Shown piece by piece: positions 47,688 to 49,172 of a stretch of 49,172 bases of DNA. This DNA comes from Paracoccaceae bacterium (lineage in GTDB: Bacteria > Pseudomonadota > Alphaproteobacteria > Rhodobacterales > Rhodobacteraceae). Location: NCBI GenBank assembly GCA_018223085.1, contig JAAEZB010000017.1, forward strand, positions 1 through 49,172, given 5' to 3'. The notes beneath the pieces were generated by a model that searched no databases, was not told the origin of the DNA, and saw only the letters and a program-made list of their open reading frames with translations. The position numbers were made by a program, and so were the translations under genes. Position 1 is the stretch's first letter. Every line of letters starts with the position of its first letter.

Positions 47688-48998
47688 ATGGTGGAGTGGT
47701 TTGTCGAATTCGGAATAATGGTGTGGGACTGGTTCGGGGAGGAAGATCATCAGAACCGCGTGACGGCCATATTCGCGGCGCTCGCCGTCATCGTGCCAGT
47801 CATTGGTGCAACTCTTGGTGTTCTTTGGTATTTGCTGAAATACATCTTCGGAAAATCAGACCAAACGCCTGAGCCAATTCCAGAACCTATCCTTCCAACC
47901 GGCGACCTCTTGTCGATGGACCAGCACCTCGCCATTCTGGAAAAGCGCGAGGAACGGCTCAAGGCGCAACTCGCCTCCGCCCATAACGAAGAAAAGGCGC
48001 AACTCACCGCGCAGATTAATGAATTGCGATCTCAGATCAGCAATCCTGAAAAATCTCTGGCTGAAGCCCAAAAACGCATCGCTCACCTCGAAATTCTGCT
48101 TGCCCGCGCAGGAAACGAAATCAGCGCCGAACGGTTGGCCGAAGCCCGTATCGCTCTTGAACGAGGAGACTTCTCCAAGGCCGACGCTATCTTCGCCGAG
48201 ATTGAGGCTCGCGAAGAAATTGCCGTCCAAAATGCTGCTCGCGCTGCCTATGGCCGTGGTGAGATTGCAGAAGGCGAAGTGCGTTGGGCGGATGCTGCCG
48301 TGCACTACCAAAGAGCAGCTCGTCTCAATCCCTGTTACGAAACACTTAGTAAAGCGCATGAGTTCACTCATTGGAGCGGTGATTTTCAGTTGGCTGAGAT
48401 ATTAGGCCGGAAGAATATCGACGCATCAGAAGAGGAGGGTATCCCCGAAAACTTGGCCATGGCCAAAAATGATTATGCGCTAACGCTGTATGAACTTGGG
48501 CGGCTTGATGAGGCCGAGACTCTTTTCCATGAGGCGCTTGAGATTGACTGCACCACGATTGGGGATCAACACCCTGATTTCGCAATTCACCTTAATAGCC
48601 TTGTCGTTGTGCTTCATGCTCAAGGCCGGCTGAAAGAGGCGGAGAAGCTTTACCGTCAGGCGATTAAGATCGACCGGGGCACAATTGGTGAGAGGCATCC
48701 GGACTATGCAATCCACCTCAACAATCTTTCTGGCATTGTACAGGCACAAGGCCGTTTTGAAGAAGCAGAGGAGCTCTGCAACCAATCGCTCGATATTGGT
48801 CGCGCCACGATCGGAGAGGCGCATCCGCATTATGCCATACGGCTCCACAATCTCGCACTCGTTGTTAAGGCAAGAGGACGGATTGACGAAGCGGAGGAAC
48901 TTTTCAAGCAGGCGCTAAGCATATTCAGAGCCGCGTTACCCCCAGAGCACCCACATATTTCTAGTGTGGAAAAACACCTCGCCGCCCTCCCAAATTAA
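47688..48998 (+). CDS. Membrane-anchored coiled-coil / tetratricopeptide (KLC-type TPR) repeat protein
   Basis: N-terminal TM helix (IFAALAVIVPVIGATLGVLWYLLKYIF), coiled-coil (HLAILEKREERLKAQLASAHNEEKAQLTAQINELRSQI), then about 42-aa TPR units (NDYALTLYELGRLDEAETLFHEALEIDCTTIGDQHPDFAIHLNSL... x4). Confidence 0.85.
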   Translation: MVEWFVEFGIMVWDWFGEEDHQNRVTAIFAALAVIVPVIGATLGVLWYLLKYIFGKSDQTPEPIPEPILPTGDLLSMDQHLAILEKREERLKAQLASAHNEEKAQLTAQINELRSQISNPEKSLAEAQKRIAHLEILLARAGNEISAERLAEARIALERGDFSKADAIFAEIEAREEIAVQNAARAAYGRGEIAEGEVRWADAAVHYQRAARLNPCYETLSKAHEFTHWSGDFQLAEILGRKNIDASEEEGIPENLAMAKNDYALTLYELGRLDEAETLFHEALEIDCTTIGDQHPDFAIHLNSLVVVLHAQGRLKEAEKLYRQAIKIDRGTIGERHPDYAIHLNNLSGIVQAQGRFEEAEELCNQSLDIGRATIGEAHPHYAIRLHNLALVVKARGRIDEAEELFKQALSIFRAALPPEHPHISSVEKHLAALPN

Positions 48999-49104
48999 CC
49001 ATCGCACGCCCAAGGTTAACGCCAAAACCCTCTCCAAACCCTGCACCACCGCGATACAGACGCAATACCGACGTGATACCGACGTGCGTTTTCGCGTTAA
49101 CTTT
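48996..49104 (+). repeat. Composite element copy B (same architecture as 8299-8413)
   Basis: TAACCATCGC...TTAACGCC...GATACAGACGC AATACCGACGT GATACCGACGT (49053-49085) GCGTTTTCGCGTTAACTTT. Confidence 0.8.
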
Positions 49105-49172
49105 TGTCTCAAAAAGGGGGCCTCTCTTGCGTCATCCGGTGGGGGCGGGCATTGTCGCGGCAAGCTGAATTT

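Noticed and set aside
48480-48950. Tandem DNA repeats of about 126 bp
   Set aside because: Explained by the about 42-aa TPR units of the encoded protein rather than by a non-coding repeat array.
1-49172. CRISPR arrays, tRNA/rRNA genes, insertion sequences, prophage or defence islands
   Set aside because: None seen on either strand by eye; gene content is contiguous housekeeping synteny. A tRNAscan/Infernal/ISfinder run would be needed to exclude small cases.

Overview
The window is a GC-rich chromosomal segment of an alphaproteobacterium, most likely Rhodobacteraceae/Roseobacter type judging by gene content and order. It is mostly conserved housekeeping sequence. From left to right it carries: the 3' part of clpX; RidA, NDUFA12-like, MlaD-like and DUF2155 genes; aat; accC-accB; a PAS-LuxR regulator next to a ketone-body/acyl-CoA module (acyl-CoA ligase, 3-hydroxybutyrate dehydrogenase, scoAB); an M23 peptidase and an L,D-transpeptidase; topA-dprA; tldD; a cytochrome c oxidase biogenesis cluster (ctaC-ctaB-coxF-ctaG-ctaE-surf1) followed by thrC and an M16 peptidase; assorted enzymes and transporters (apt, LysE, mtnP, SulP); ptsP-lysC; and the dcw cell-wall/division cluster mraZ-rsmH-ftsL-ftsI-murE-murF-mraY, interrupted after mraY by a membrane-anchored coiled-coil/TPR gene. 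I saw no tRNA, rRNA, CRISPR array, transposase or prophage. The most interesting signals are non-coding. (i) A composite element of about 110 bp (TAAC(C)ATCGC, TTAACGCC, three 11-bp RATACCGACGY repeats, CGTTTTCGCG, GTTAAC) occurs twice, 40 kb apart, each time starting at the stop codon of one gene; copy A leads into an envelope gene (M23 peptidase) and copy B lies in the dcw cluster. (ii) Several MraZ-box-like TGGGN-N5-TGGGN pairs lie in a 0.7-kb AT-rich gap upstream of mraZ. (iii) A shared GTATTTCTAC motif lies upstream of the acyl-CoA ligase and scoAB, beside a PAS-LuxR gene. (iv) A divergent microprotein / small RHH-like gene pair has a perfect palindrome over a good sigma70 promoter. (v) A perfect FNR-type box lies between tldD and ctaC.
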